Assembly (NCBI RefSeq): GCF_029227915.1
Contig: NC_079880.1
Coordinates: 8,955,501 to 9,019,500, forward strand
Length of the DNA stretch: 64,000 nucleotides
Direction of reading: 5' to 3'
From: Hydractinia symbiolongicarpus
Lineage: Eukaryota > Cnidaria > Hydrozoa > Anthoathecata > Hydractiniidae
This document shows, piece after piece, positions 34,361 through 45,879 of this stretch. Each line of letters opens with the position of its first letter. Position 1 is the stretch's first letter. A program made the translations under genes and the position numbers. The notes under the pieces were generated by a model. It was given only the letters and a program-made list of their open reading frames with translations, did not search any database and was not told where the DNA came from.

Positions 34361-34518
34361 TGTGGTTACCATATTTGTTTATATCTTCCCCAGTCCTCTA
34401 GCTGCTCTTATTATGTATTTATATTCTCGCACATGTTAGTTTTAGATTTCGTTCTTTAAAAATATAGTCACGTTTTAAAATAAAGTTTTATTTGTATCCG
34501 AATTTATCTGGAAATTCA
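34361..34518 (+). repeat. 5' LTR of the BEL/Pao element
   Basis: 158 bp starting TGTGGTTACC and ending GAAATTCA. It includes AATAAAGTTTTATTT near its 3' part, which may act as the polyadenylation signal. Confidence 0.95.
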
Positions 34519-34632
34519 TTGGAGCCCTCGGAGAGATACTTTGCTTATGTATCTATGGTTTTATTTAGTGGTTTTTAGTTGTCTTATTTTTATTGGTTTG
34601 GTTTAAAGTTTGGTGTTGTTTTGATTTTAAAA

Positions 34633-37600
34633 ATGGGTGATTTCGCGAAGTACAACAAAGTTAGAAAGTCTGTTGTTAGAACTGCAAACAAATTAATTAC
34701 AAGGGGAGAGACAATTATTTCGTCATATACCGATAATGTTGCAGATGTTCGTCAAATTGAGTCGATCCGTGATACTTTGATGGAAAAAATAGCGAAAGTT
34801 GCTGAACTAAACGAGTCGATTATGGATTGCTTGACAGAGCAGGATGATATCGACAAGGAAGAAGATTCTAGTACGGAGGAAATGATGATGTTAAAGGATA
34901 AACTTCGTCTGTTTGAATCATTTTTAGAAAAACGATCAGCCAAAAAGGATTTTTCAGAAGCAGGAAGCACTTTCAGCCACAGTAAACTAATAAAATTGCC
35001 TCGCTTACATTTACAGCCCTTTGATGGGCATCCGGAAAACTGGTCGACTTTCTGGGATAGCTTTGAATGTGCCGTACACACTAATGACGATATTTCCGAC
35101 GTTCAAAAAATGACCTATTTAAAAAATCTAGTAGAAGGTCCCGCTGCAAGTTGTATCGCTGGGTTTAGACTTAGCAATGAAAATTATAAAACCGTCGTTG
35201 ATTTACTGAAAGAGAGATATAATAATAAACAGTTACTTATTTCAGCACATATGAAAAAATTACTGAAACTTGAACAGGCGAATAACTTAACTAACATAGA
35301 AACATTGCGTAATGTATTTGACAACGTTGAGACACAAGTGAGAAGTCTGGAAAATTTAGATGTCACGTCTGAAAATTATGGTCCGCTATTAATACCGGTA
35401 CTTATGTCGAAACTTCCAGAAGAGCTTAATTTAATTATTAGTCGTCAATTTAACGACAAAGATTGCTGGGATATGAAGTTAGTTTTAAGAGCGTTAAAAT
35501 CGGAGATCGAAGTTCGTGAGAAATCTGCATATTCTTTACAACAGCCACACGATAACAACCCGTTTTCATCATCGGCATTACCAGTTCACTATTCACATCA
35601 ATCGAACCGTGATCTTCCGCACAATCAGTATCAGAACAATCAGCATAATTATCGCAATCATCAGAATAATCAGAATAATTATAGATGCATATTTTGTGAC
35701 AAATCGCATAAATCACAGCAATGCCGAATAATCACTAATTTCGACGCAAGGAAAAACGTGTTACGTGACAAGAAGAGATGTTTTGTTTGTTTGAAAGGTG
35801 GACATTTAGCCAAGTCTTGTTATTCTAAGATTAGTTGTTTAAAGTGTTCGGGTAGACACCATGTTGCTATTTGTGATAAGAAAAGGGACGTTGACCAAGG
35901 TCGTAGAGATAAGGATGGAACCGAACAAGAAAAACCAGAAAATGTTGCTGGTGCCACTTCGTTGGTTACAAGTTCAAATTCGCTCGACATTCCGAGTTCC
36001 GTTATGTTGCAAACCGCTAAAGTTAAAGTTGTTAATACTACTGATCCTTCAAAAATTGAGAACACGAGAATTTTGTTCGATAACTGTTCCCAATTAAGTT
36101 ACATATCGCCCGAGTTATGTGAAAAATTGCAATTAAAGGTTGTTGGTAAGCGTGAGATTTGCATCCGTATTTTTGGTAAACATTCGTTCAAAGAAACTTT
36201 AGATAGGGTGCAGTTTTCAGTGATCGGTTTAGATGGAGATAAAATCAACGTTGATTGTTATGTGAAAAATATTTGTCATCCTTTAACAGGACAGAATTTT
36301 AACGATTGTTTGAAGTATAAACACTTGAAAGACTTACGTTTAGCTGACAGTAACTGTAATAATAGAGATTTGAAGGTGGATGTCTTGTTGGGTGCTGATA
36401 ATTATTGGAAATTTTTTGATGGTGGTATAGTTCGGGGTGAGGATGGGCCAGTTGCTTTAAATTCAAAGGTTGGATACATTGTAAGTGGACGCATAGGGTC
36501 GAGTGAAGGTAGTAGAAGTGCAGTCTTGGTAGCAAACGTATTGAAGATTGGGGCTGAGTTTGTCGAAGATAAGTTGGATAATCAGTTGGAAAAGTTTTGG
36601 TCCTTCGAAAACGCTGGTATCGAGGAACAACCAGCTGTTGAAAATTTTTGTGAAAATGTTAAATTCAGCGCGCAGACTAAACGTTACGAGGTGCGGCTGC
36701 CTTTTAAGGATGATCACGATGTGCTCCCTGACAATTATTGTGTTTCTTCAAAGAGACTTGAATCATTGAGGCATAAATTGAAAAATAATCCCGAATTATT
36801 GCGTAATTATAACAGTATCCTCAAAGAACAGCTTGAACAAGGTATCATTGAAAGAGTTACCAACGACGATTGTACCAAAAGACAAGTTCACTATTTACCA
36901 CACCGACCAGTCATTCGTGATGATAAACCAAGCACCAAAGTACGCATGGTATTCGATGCAAGTTCAAAATCGGTGGGACTGTCTTCATTAAATGATTGTT
37001 TGTATGCTGGACCATCTTTAACGGAGCCTTTATATAACGTTTTATTGCGCTTTCGATCTCACAAAGTAGCCTTCATTGCTGATATCGAGAAGGCATTTTT
37101 ACAAATTAGTTTACATCCAACCGATCGTGATTTTGTTCGTTTTATTTGGTTTAAAGATTTACATAATTTATCAGAACAAAACATTGAAACTGCAGAAATT
37201 GGTATTTATAGATTGAGTAGAGTATTGTTTGGTGTAAGTTCGTCACCATTCCTCCTTAGTGCCACTCTTATTAAGCATGCTGAATCGTTTAATCATGTTG
37301 ATCCTTTGTTTGTACAGAAGTTATTGAGTTCACTTCACGTTGATGATCTAACTTCCGGTGGCGCTACTGTTAATGCAGCACATGATTTTTACCAGAAATG
37401 TAAACAACGTCTCGCTGAAGCAAATTTCAATCTGCATAAATTTCATTCGAATTCCGAAGAGTTGGAACAATTAGTTACCAAACCCCATGTTGCTCATACC
37501 GGACATGTTACCAAAGTTCTTGGTGTTTTGTGGGATAAAAAGAAAGATTCGCTCTTATTCACATTCGACGACATTTTATCGTTAGCGAAGGACATACCGA

Positions 37601-39918
37601 CAAAACGACAATTGATTAAATTTACCGCTTCCATTTATGACCCTCTTGGTCTTATTAACCCTATTGTTATGCGATTAAAAACATTGTTTCAAAAAACCTG
37701 TGTAGGTAAAATTGGTTGGGACATCGAGTTGAGTGGACAGGTTTTGGACGAGTGGCGAGTTACGTACAATGATTTTAAAAGTTTTTCACATTTGAATGTA
37801 CCACGATGTTACGATGGCGGGAACATTGTTGATGTACAATTGCATGGTTTTTCTGATGCTTCTTTGAAAGATTACGGTGCGTGTGTTTATTTGAGGTTCG
37901 AACATGCTGATGGTAGTTTTTTTACGAAGTTAGTGACGTCTAAGTCGAGAATCGCGCCAATTAAACCGGTCACGATACCTCGATTGGAGCTGTATGGTGC
38001 AGTGATGTTAGCGAAGCTGGTGAAGTATGTTCGTGATGAGTTGAGTTTGGTTTATGATATTTCTGTGACACGGTGTTGGATTGATTCGTCTATTGTTTTA
38101 TATTGGATTAAAAATGTTAATAAGAAGTATGAGGTGGTTGTCGAACGGCGAGTTGGTATCATTCGTGATTTAGTTTCACCGGACAGTTGGTTTCATGTGG
38201 AGTCAAAGGCAAATCCTGCGGATATTTTGTCGAGAGGTTGTTTGGTATCTGAGTTGGTGAACAATAACTTATGGTTTTCAGGACCTGATTTCTTGCGCGA
38301 CACTAACATCTCAGCTTCGAGTTTTAATTTCAGTAATTTCAAGGTTGATGATTCGACTTGTTTAATTGTTGGTAACGACGAATCAGAGGAGAGCACCGAA
38401 GAAGAAATTGATTTAAATTTTATGAACATTGCACGATATTCTAATTACACACGTTTATTGCGAATTACCGCATTGGTTTTACGATTTGTTGGAAACCTCA
38501 GAAAAAAGCGTCGTAAGGAAGAATTGGTTTTACATACATTTGTTACAAAGGACGAGCAGTTGCATGCAGAAAAACTGTGGATTAAATATGCGCAAAAAGA
38601 TATAATTCAACTTCCGAGTTACAAGCAGTTACAAAAAGATTTACGATTTCAAAATATTGATGGTATTATTCGTTGTAAGGGACGCTTAGAAAACGCTCCT
38701 TTAGACTTTGATACTAAGTTTCCGATATTTTTACCGAAAAAAAATCCTTTAACTAGGCTAGTCATTTTGCATTATCATGTTCAAGTTTTGCATAATGGTT
38801 TGAAAGAAACACTTAATGCCATCAGATCGAAATTTTGGATTCCAAAAGCACGAAATTACATAAAGCAGTTAATCCGACAGTGCTATTTATGTCGTTATTA
38901 TGAAGGGAAATCTTATGCGTATCCTGTTTCACCAGCATTACCGAAATCACGACTATCCAATCATCATCCGTTTAAACATACTGGTCTCGACTATGCCGGA
39001 CCTTTATATGTTCGAAATGTTTATCATGGTGGAAGTATGTATAAAGCTTGGGTGTTCTTATTTACTTGTACCAGTACCAGAGCTTTACATTTGGATTTAG
39101 TTCCTGATGCTTCGTCTTCAGGTTGTATTCGTAGTCTTCGCCGATTTTTCAGTGAACGAGGTATTCCCTCTGAAATTATTTCTGATAATGGTAGTCAATT
39201 CATTGCCGAAGATACGCAACGATTTTCTTCAAATCGAGGAATTAAATGGCATTTTAATTTAGAAGCCGCTCCTTGGTGGGGAGGGATGTTCGAAAGACTT
39301 GTAAGATCCGTTAAACGTTGTTTAAAGAAGACTTTACACAATACCAGATTATCGTATGAAGAACTACTGACTGTTCTAGCTGAAATTCAAGCAGTTATTA
39401 ATAACAGACCGCTGACATTTTTGTATGAAAACATAGGTGAGCAACCATTAACACCTAACCATTTATTATTTGGGAGAAAAATTAATTTGGAAGCCTCACA
39501 TATTGATAGCGATGAAAATGAAAAAGATTTGTGTCAACGTTATGATCATTTGCAACGTATCATAAACCACTATTGGAATCGATGGAAATGCGAATATTTG
39601 ACAGAGTTACGCGAATATCACAGAGTTGGCAAATCACGTGGTGAAACTTCTATTCGAATCAACGATGTTGTTTTAATTGAGGAAGCAAAGCAACCGAGAC
39701 AAAATTGGAAAATGGGAGTCGTTGAAGAGTTCGTACCATCACGTGACGGCAAGAAACGGGGAGCTGTCGTTAGATATGTTCTCAATGGAAACACACATAC
39801 AATAAGAAGACCGATAAACAAACTTTATCCTGTTGAATTAGCGAAAGACGAAGCTGAAAAGAAAGAAGAAGTAAATATCACATTCATTGACGAAAATGAT
39901 ATCATAACGAACATTTAA
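34633..39918 (+). CDS. BEL/Pao gag-pol polyprotein
   Basis: The frame encodes a 1761-residue polyprotein from the ATG at 34633. The frame is open further upstream but has no earlier ATG. Domain order, by genome position: a BEL-type gag region with FDGHPENWSTFWDSF (about 35020); CCHC-like zinc knuckles (35686-35875); aspartic protease with FDNCSQ (about 36075), where the common Gly after Asp is replaced; reverse transcriptase (about 36930-37400), whose usual YVDD box reads HVDD (37335-37346); RNase H (about 37840-38250); the His/Cys zinc finger of integrase (about 38770-38900); the DDE core (GLDYAG about 38980, DNGSQF about 39183, MFERLVRS about 39289); and a C-terminal DUF5641-like region to about 39850. 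Order protease-RT-RNaseH-integrase and the families point to BEL/Pao. No internal stop. Confidence 0.95.
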   Translation: MGDFAKYNKVRKSVVRTANKLITRGETIISSYTDNVADVRQIESIRDTLMEKIAKVAELNESIMDCLTEQDDIDKEEDSSTEEMMMLKDKLRLFESFLEKRSAKKDFSEAGSTFSHSKLIKLPRLHLQPFDGHPENWSTFWDSFECAVHTNDDISDVQKMTYLKNLVEGPAASCIAGFRLSNENYKTVVDLLKERYNNKQLLISAHMKKLLKLEQANNLTNIETLRNVFDNVETQVRSLENLDVTSENYGPLLIPVLMSKLPEELNLIISRQFNDKDCWDMKLVLRALKSEIEVREKSAYSLQQPHDNNPFSSSALPVHYSHQSNRDLPHNQYQNNQHNYRNHQNNQNNYRCIFCDKSHKSQQCRIITNFDARKNVLRDKKRCFVCLKGGHLAKSCYSKISCLKCSGRHHVAICDKKRDVDQGRRDKDGTEQEKPENVAGATSLVTSSNSLDIPSSVMLQTAKVKVVNTTDPSKIENTRILFDNCSQLSYISPELCEKLQLKVVGKREICIRIFGKHSFKETLDRVQFSVIGLDGDKINVDCYVKNICHPLTGQNFNDCLKYKHLKDLRLADSNCNNRDLKVDVLLGADNYWKFFDGGIVRGEDGPVALNSKVGYIVSGRIGSSEGSRSAVLVANVLKIGAEFVEDKLDNQLEKFWSFENAGIEEQPAVENFCENVKFSAQTKRYEVRLPFKDDHDVLPDNYCVSSKRLESLRHKLKNNPELLRNYNSILKEQLEQGIIERVTNDDCTKRQVHYLPHRPVIRDDKPSTKVRMVFDASSKSVGLSSLNDCLYAGPSLTEPLYNVLLRFRSHKVAFIADIEKAFLQISLHPTDRDFVRFIWFKDLHNLSEQNIETAEIGIYRLSRVLFGVSSSPFLLSATLIKHAESFNHVDPLFVQKLLSSLHVDDLTSGGATVNAAHDFYQKCKQRLAEANFNLHKFHSNSEELEQLVTKPHVAHTGHVTKVLGVLWDKKKDSLLFTFDDILSLAKDIPTKRQLIKFTASIYDPLGLINPIVMRLKTLFQKTCVGKIGWDIELSGQVLDEWRVTYNDFKSFSHLNVPRCYDGGNIVDVQLHGFSDASLKDYGACVYLRFEHADGSFFTKLVTSKSRIAPIKPVTIPRLELYGAVMLAKLVKYVRDELSLVYDISVTRCWIDSSIVLYWIKNVNKKYEVVVERRVGIIRDLVSPDSWFHVESKANPADILSRGCLVSELVNNNLWFSGPDFLRDTNISASSFNFSNFKVDDSTCLIVGNDESEESTEEEIDLNFMNIARYSNYTRLLRITALVLRFVGNLRKKRRKEELVLHTFVTKDEQLHAEKLWIKYAQKDIIQLPSYKQLQKDLRFQNIDGIIRCKGRLENAPLDFDTKFPIFLPKKNPLTRLVILHYHVQVLHNGLKETLNAIRSKFWIPKARNYIKQLIRQCYLCRYYEGKSYAYPVSPALPKSRLSNHHPFKHTGLDYAGPLYVRNVYHGGSMYKAWVFLFTCTSTRALHLDLVPDASSSGCIRSLRRFFSERGIPSEIISDNGSQFIAEDTQRFSSNRGIKWHFNLEAAPWWGGMFERLVRSVKRCLKKTLHNTRLSYEELLTVLAEIQAVINNRPLTFLYENIGEQPLTPNHLLFGRKINLEASHIDSDENEKDLCQRYDHLQRIINHYWNRWKCEYLTELREYHRVGKSRGETSIRINDVVLIEEAKQPRQNWKMGVVEEFVPSRDGKKRGAVVRYVLNGNTHTIRRPINKLYPVELAKDEAEKKEEVNITFIDENDIITNI

Positions 39919-40018
39919 ATAAGAAACATAAAGACATTATGTTATACATTTGTTGACACTTTTATAGTTTATCACGTATTTGTTATATATAAGATATTTA
40001 GGCAGCTAGGGGGGAGGA

Positions 40019-40176
40019 TGTGGTTACCATATTTGTTTATATCTTCCCCAGTCCTCTAGCTGCTCTTATTATGTATTTATATTCTCGCACATGTTAGTTT
40101 TAGATTTCGTTCTTTAAAAATATAGTCACGTTTTAAAATAAAGTTTTATTTGTATCCGAATTTATCTGGAAATTCA
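40019..40176 (+). repeat. 3' LTR of the BEL/Pao element
   Basis: Appears identical to 34361-34518, and is preceded by the polypurine tract at about 40008-40018. Confidence 0.95.
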
Positions 40177-40181
40177 GTGAG

Positions 40182-43100
40182 TAATGACAATAAGAGATGT
40201 ACCTGAGGATAAACAATCTGTTTGTCTTGATCAGTAATTAATCCAAAACTTTAAACGCGTCCAATTATAACTTATGCCACTATTAACTACGCATTGATGT
40301 CGAATAACATATTTCAAGTAAACATGAACAAAAACTTTTTTGTGTAAGTATAAAAATTTGTAATTAATCGCATTTATGATTGGACAGTAGGTTATATATA
40401 TCGTCCAGATATGTCATGCTGCATGCGTAATTTCTTCATCGTTCCTTGCGAGACTAAAACTACCTGGTGCTTCTAAAACATGTAGGTTGGGGGGGGGGAA
40501 TTAACTATGATTAGCGATGTCTTTCACAATCTTCCAGTGAACTTAGCATGGCATAAAAAAGACTTTTATTTTCTTTAATAGAAAGCCAGCCTGAGTTTCC
40601 TTCATGGATGACAATATATTTATGAACATTACAATCACTTTTACGGTTTTTTTATCAACAATGTTATATTTTGTTCATAACTTTGTTTTGTTCGTTTCTT
40701 TTAAATTGCGTCATTTGTTTTTTCTTCGGAACAGTTTCTCAACTGCAAATTTACAACCCTTGCGAGTTTCCTTCATTTTTTCACACTACATCGAGAGGCT
40801 ACTTTTGTTTCCCACTAAGTGCTTCCTTCTATTTTTTTTAAATATTATACCGCCCTTTTTTAAGTAAAGTGTTATACAGTACTTTATGTTAAATCCTGTT
40901 GCTAGAATTCACATGAATCATAAGTATGTTAGACGACTGAAGAGAGTATGACGCAAAAAAGATTAAAAACTTTGTCAATAAGCAAAGCTGTCACAGCAGT
41001 TGTTTCAGTGTTTTGTAGCTGTGTTTTGTGGCTGTGTGATTTTGGTTTCCAAAAGGTTCAACTTGTTTGTAATAATAGTTTCGTATACGTAAAGAAGACG
41101 GTGTCATATAAAGAGTTTATGTAAGGAGTGAGTAGGCGTCGTCAGTATCGTCGAGTTTTATGTTGACCCCTCTCTCCTCCTTTTCTTTTGTACAATTTAT
41201 TGTAGAACAAATATCTATTGAGACAAATTCACATTGATTTTTTTATTCATTTTTTAAAACCTCGTCCTTTCTTGCACTTATGTCTGGCATTTTTTGGTCT
41301 CTGTAGCATACAAACAGATTCCAGGGAGATATTTAATTTGATGACGTCATGGGGACCAGAAATGACGCCATACATGCCTAAAATAATCCACTTTCCCAAT
41401 TTTGCAATAAATTTTAAATTTTAAGCTTTACTGATCATATTGCCTTAATGCTTGGTGAATTTGCACATCAAATAAGAAAATACTAATCTCGTGTAGTATA
41501 TGTAAATTTTAATGTCGTCATTAAGATTGAAACGAAAGTTTCTCATCTTAACGATAAAACTGAGAAGATCGGTTTTTCAGAAATATTGATCTTCATCTGA
41601 TTAAATTTTTTACAAGTCCAGAATATGCATTCATAAATGTTTGAGGTAAGGAAAACAACATAATGACCTCACTGGAATCAGAAATGACGTCATTTTGTGT
41701 TTTATATTTTGTCCCTAGGACTCCTATATCTCCTTAGAAACACCTTAGTAACCACCTGGTAATTACCCCCGTCCATAAAATACAATTTCACTCCCTTAAA
41801 GTAAAAATGTATATTTCTTTACAAGACTCTAAAATTTAGGAAGCGTCACAAAATTTCAGCACTTACTTGCATGTCGAACAAAAAGTTTTCTCAGCACTTC
41901 TCCCATTCTGCTGCTAGTAGGGTCAAAGCTTACTGCGCGTTAAGTTAATTTCATGTGAAAGACCTTTAAAAGTTGTCTGGAAATATTTTTATTTTCTTGG
42001 AAAATCATTATTGGTCACAAGATATAAGTGTTATAAATTTCGCTAATTATGCGAAAATTTGACATTATTAACTATACTGTGGAATGCCTGATTGCGGTTA
42101 TCGAGTAATTGATGTAAAATACCTTCTTCAAATTGAATGAACAAAAATATTTTTAAGCCTATATTTATTGGTAAAGCTGTTAAATACAACACCCCACCCT
42201 GAGCTAATTCATGAGGTCATGCATAATTTGTGGAACTTCAAAGTCCGATTTTTTAACAACTAATGAAGATTTTTCAAAAAAATACAAAATTCAAGACAAC
42301 TTCCAAAATTCTTTTATACGAGTTTAATTTTTTTTCGCGGGAAGTATGCTTTAACTATCCAAATTCCTTTTTTGACATAAAAAATCAAATGTCACTAATT
42401 AAATATTCTGTTGAAGAATTTGTTTGTATTCCTTAGATACGATAAATAACAAAAATTGTCCAACCATGAAGCAGTAATTATTGTGTTGTTGTTTTTATGA
42501 AATACATGGCATTATTACTTCCTTGTGTCGTCTTCACTCATACATTTCCTTTTTCAACAAAACAGTTGGTGGGTCGATCTTTGGTCTCTCCTTCCTCGAT
42601 GTTTTTTATTTTATTATATCAAGGTCATTCAAATTTTTAAATGTTTGCTTGCTTATTTTGGCAGAACATATTTTTTCTATCTTTGTTTCAATTAAGTATT
42701 AACCCTGCGTTTAGAAATGTTAATTGGTTAAAGCAATTAATCCTTTGTTTGTTGATCATCATTAAGATGTGTAGGAAATGATTATATCTTCTTTGATATC
42801 TGGATGGATAACGTGTTCCATGACACAGTTTCAAATCAGAATTTGTGACCAGATTTTATAGCTTATACAAATAAATTTGCACGAAGAAAGTTGACTTTAT
42901 CTCATGTAAGAATATGGTACGTATGACATTATTTCTTTTTTAAACGTACTTATTACAGATAGAAAGAAAATATCTTGAAGTGCCTATTGTTTATGTTAAA
43001 ACAGTAGAGCTTAGCTTGTTCCTTGTTTTAAGACTTTTTTGGGACATTTGGTCTTTCCTATAACTGGAAAAAAAACGTTTCTAGTCTGTGATTGTCTTCA

Positions 43101-45835
43101 ATGTAGGACCAACATATTAATTTGTTTCCTTATTATCACTCTTGTGTGCGCAAAGCTTCTTAATGTTGTGAAGAATAGCTAACCGATGTAGTCAATTTTC
43201 AATCTGATTCAAATCATGCTGGTCAAGTCATGCGGGTCAAAGTCTCATTTGGTCTTACTTTAACTGAAAAAAAAACATTTCTACTTCAATGTTGGACAAC
43301 ATATTAGATTTCTTTCTAATTATCTCTACTTGTGTGCACGGTTTTAAGAGAAACTTCATAAGAAGTCAATTAGATAATTAATAACGCGCAGTGAGTTTCT
43401 TATGGTAAGAAGTAGGCGGTTAGCATGCATAATGTATAACCTTTTAGATTAGCTACGTTACCTCATATCCAAAATAAAGCCACATAGAAGCACACGTGTG
43501 CTTGAAAACATCTTAGACCAGATTAGGAGGGTGTAAACAAAAGATAACCATTTAGAAATGTAGCCTATATTAGTGCCGTAATCAAAATTTTAGGGGGCTA
43601 GTGGTTTACGTATACAAAGTAGGTCCCACCACTGTTTGAGCGCACGTGCCAAGAAACCTTAAACAACTTCTTTGAAATCAATTTTGGAAGAAATCTCAAT
43701 CATCATTTTAAAAAAATACGTACGTTAAACATCAAGGCTATCTTCTAGGTAAATAAAGTAATATGAAACGGATAAGTAACATATTAAAATTTGCAAAATG
43801 ATCTACTGATTGAACTTTCTGAAGATTGACGTAATTCTTGTGATCGAGTTGCTTGATGCAGTTAATAAAAAGTTACAACTGTCTTACTGTCTTGCTAATA
43901 TTTTGCAGCAAAAGAGATGATGCAAAAATTGCTTTTTTCTTTTATCTATGTAATAAACTTAAGCATACTTCTTCACCCCAGCTTTTTGCAGAAATCTTTC
44001 ACTAAACAATGCGTGTTGTCATCGCGACGACAAATAAAAACAAGTCATCTATTTTTTAATAATATTTGTGGAAACTTACCTTGAAAAACAAAAACAAACA
44101 AACAAGATGGTCGAAACTCAATTTGTGTAAATACGAAAACATTTTATTTACAAAAGAAGAAAAGATGTCTAAAGATGATACTGCGAGCAAAGTCAACTTT
44201 CTGCAAAAAGGTAACTTTCGGAATAAATATGTAGCTAGCTATACTTTTTTAAATAAAACCTTTCCTTGAGTAGAATAAACGTCTCTCGAAACGCCCTTCT
44301 CAAATAAAAAACACTTTCCCTTAACCTAAAACTTGCTTAATTCAAGCGCTACATAGGAAACTAGAATAACTTTTTCATTGTATAATAACAGACATGATTG
44401 TCATCGGGCATTTTCACCAGTAAAAGTTTAATTATAATGATTTTTTGACGAGAATTTTGTTATTGTCATGCACGTACATGACATTAACGTCATGCAATTT
44501 CAGTTCCTTTTCTGAGCAAATTTTTCGCTATAATACATCCTTCACTTGCATTGCGATTCTGCAAATATCTGCTTTCAGAAACAGAAACCAAGAACTCTTA
44601 AAAGACCTAGCATAACTAAATGATTCGACGAGAAAGAATTTGGTGCTTTCGCATTCCATTTTTTGTATGAGAAGTGATGCTTTAATGCGGTTTTTACACT
44701 TGCATCTCTATGATTCTTTTTACATTATTACAGAATGTTATATGCCAGCATTTTGGTATAAAGAACAATAATAAAACATGGTTATTCCCAACTTAATTTT
44801 CAAACAATGGATTAAAGAAGATAAACGGCAAATTACGCTTTTTAAGACTTTTGGTTAGGAATGTAATACGAACAATTTTACTGAAATTTTGTCAAAAGAT
44901 ACAAGTACATCCACTACGAATCAAGCAAAATAAATGACAAATGACGAACATGTACACAAGATGTAAGCAATGACGAGAAGTGTGTTTGTTACCTTTATGT
45001 GACGATTAATCTGTGAAGTGCGTGGATAGAAGTGGACTTTTGCAAGTCATAAAAAGCGTGTGGAAAATTCTTTTTGTTGTCAAGAAAGGGCAAAAGGTGT
45101 GGGCAATTTTTAATCGGATCCAAGCTGGTCGAGTAACTGACCGGCACAAAAAATTTTTTTGTAGGCTCAATTATTTTAAAAAATTTCCACAAAAAGAAAT
45201 TACCTTTTCCCTAATGGCTGTATTTTTGAACAAAAGATTTGTTTTCTTGCGTGATGGCATATACTTTTGTTTTCATCCTTTTGGTAAGATTAGTAGTTGA
45301 TAGTTAAAAAAGTCACTCCTCCTTCTTTAACTATTAAAACAATAACAACATTTAGTTTATACACAACTAACCTGAAGACCAGCAACACTGGCATAACACT
45401 AACCTTGTACACAATAAATTATGTATTCATTTACACAACAATGTCTTTTACTGAGAATAATAAAGATAGTTTCCACTATATGTACACAATACGTGGCTTT
45501 ACTTTAACAGGAAACAATTCATGAAAGGTATTGGTTAAACACTGCACGGTAGAGTTACCACGATCTCATTATGTTTTATGTTCTATGAGATGTAGTGTAA
45601 TGTTGTGTCCCATGTGTAATTGTTAATGTTTTAACAAATTTGCAAAGCTGTAAAACTGCAAAGAGTTTATTACGCGTTAATAACTTCTTGTATGTAAAAG
45701 ACGAAATATTCGTAACAAAATTGTTAAACTTCTTACGTTTCTTTAACCAACCACAAGAATAATCTTTAGTATATTTACATGTTTAATTTAACAGGTAATT
45801 TATAAAAAAGTCTAATGCACAAATTCTTTGATTGT
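40182..45835. other. 5.6 kb without recognised gene
   Basis: AT-rich. Seen: a G run near 40490-40498; a direct repeat of about 30 bp containing ATGACGTCA or a near variant (41341-41370 and 41661-41692); and a diverged direct repeat of about 100 bp (43045-43155 and 43246-43340). The frames at 40604-40867, 42481-42702 and 45013-45300 lack domains. Confidence 0.45.
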
Positions 45836-45879
45836 AGTCATACAAATCGAAAAGCATTTGATACGAAACTTTTGCTAAA

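Larger units (their letters stand above)
34361..40176 (+). mobile_element. Complete BEL/Pao-type LTR retrotransposon
   Basis: A 5.8-kb element with LTRs 34361-34518 and 40019-40176. By eye the LTRs are identical over 158 bp. They are flanked by the direct repeat GTGAG (34356-34360 and 40177-40181), a 5-bp target-site duplication. TGGAGCCCTCGGAG (from 34520), right after the left LTR, is the likely primer-binding site. GGGGGGAGGA before the right LTR is the polypurine tract. A single gag-pol frame fills the interior, and no env-like frame follows. Identical LTRs and an open frame imply a very recent insertion. Confidence 0.95.

Noticed and set aside
34579-34632. An upstream TTG start for the BEL/Pao polyprotein
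   Set aside because: The codon is not ATG. The first ATG at 34633 begins the recognisable gag sequence.
45013-45300. A 95-codon frame
   Set aside because: No domain, AT-rich composition, and a similar frame on the opposite strand.
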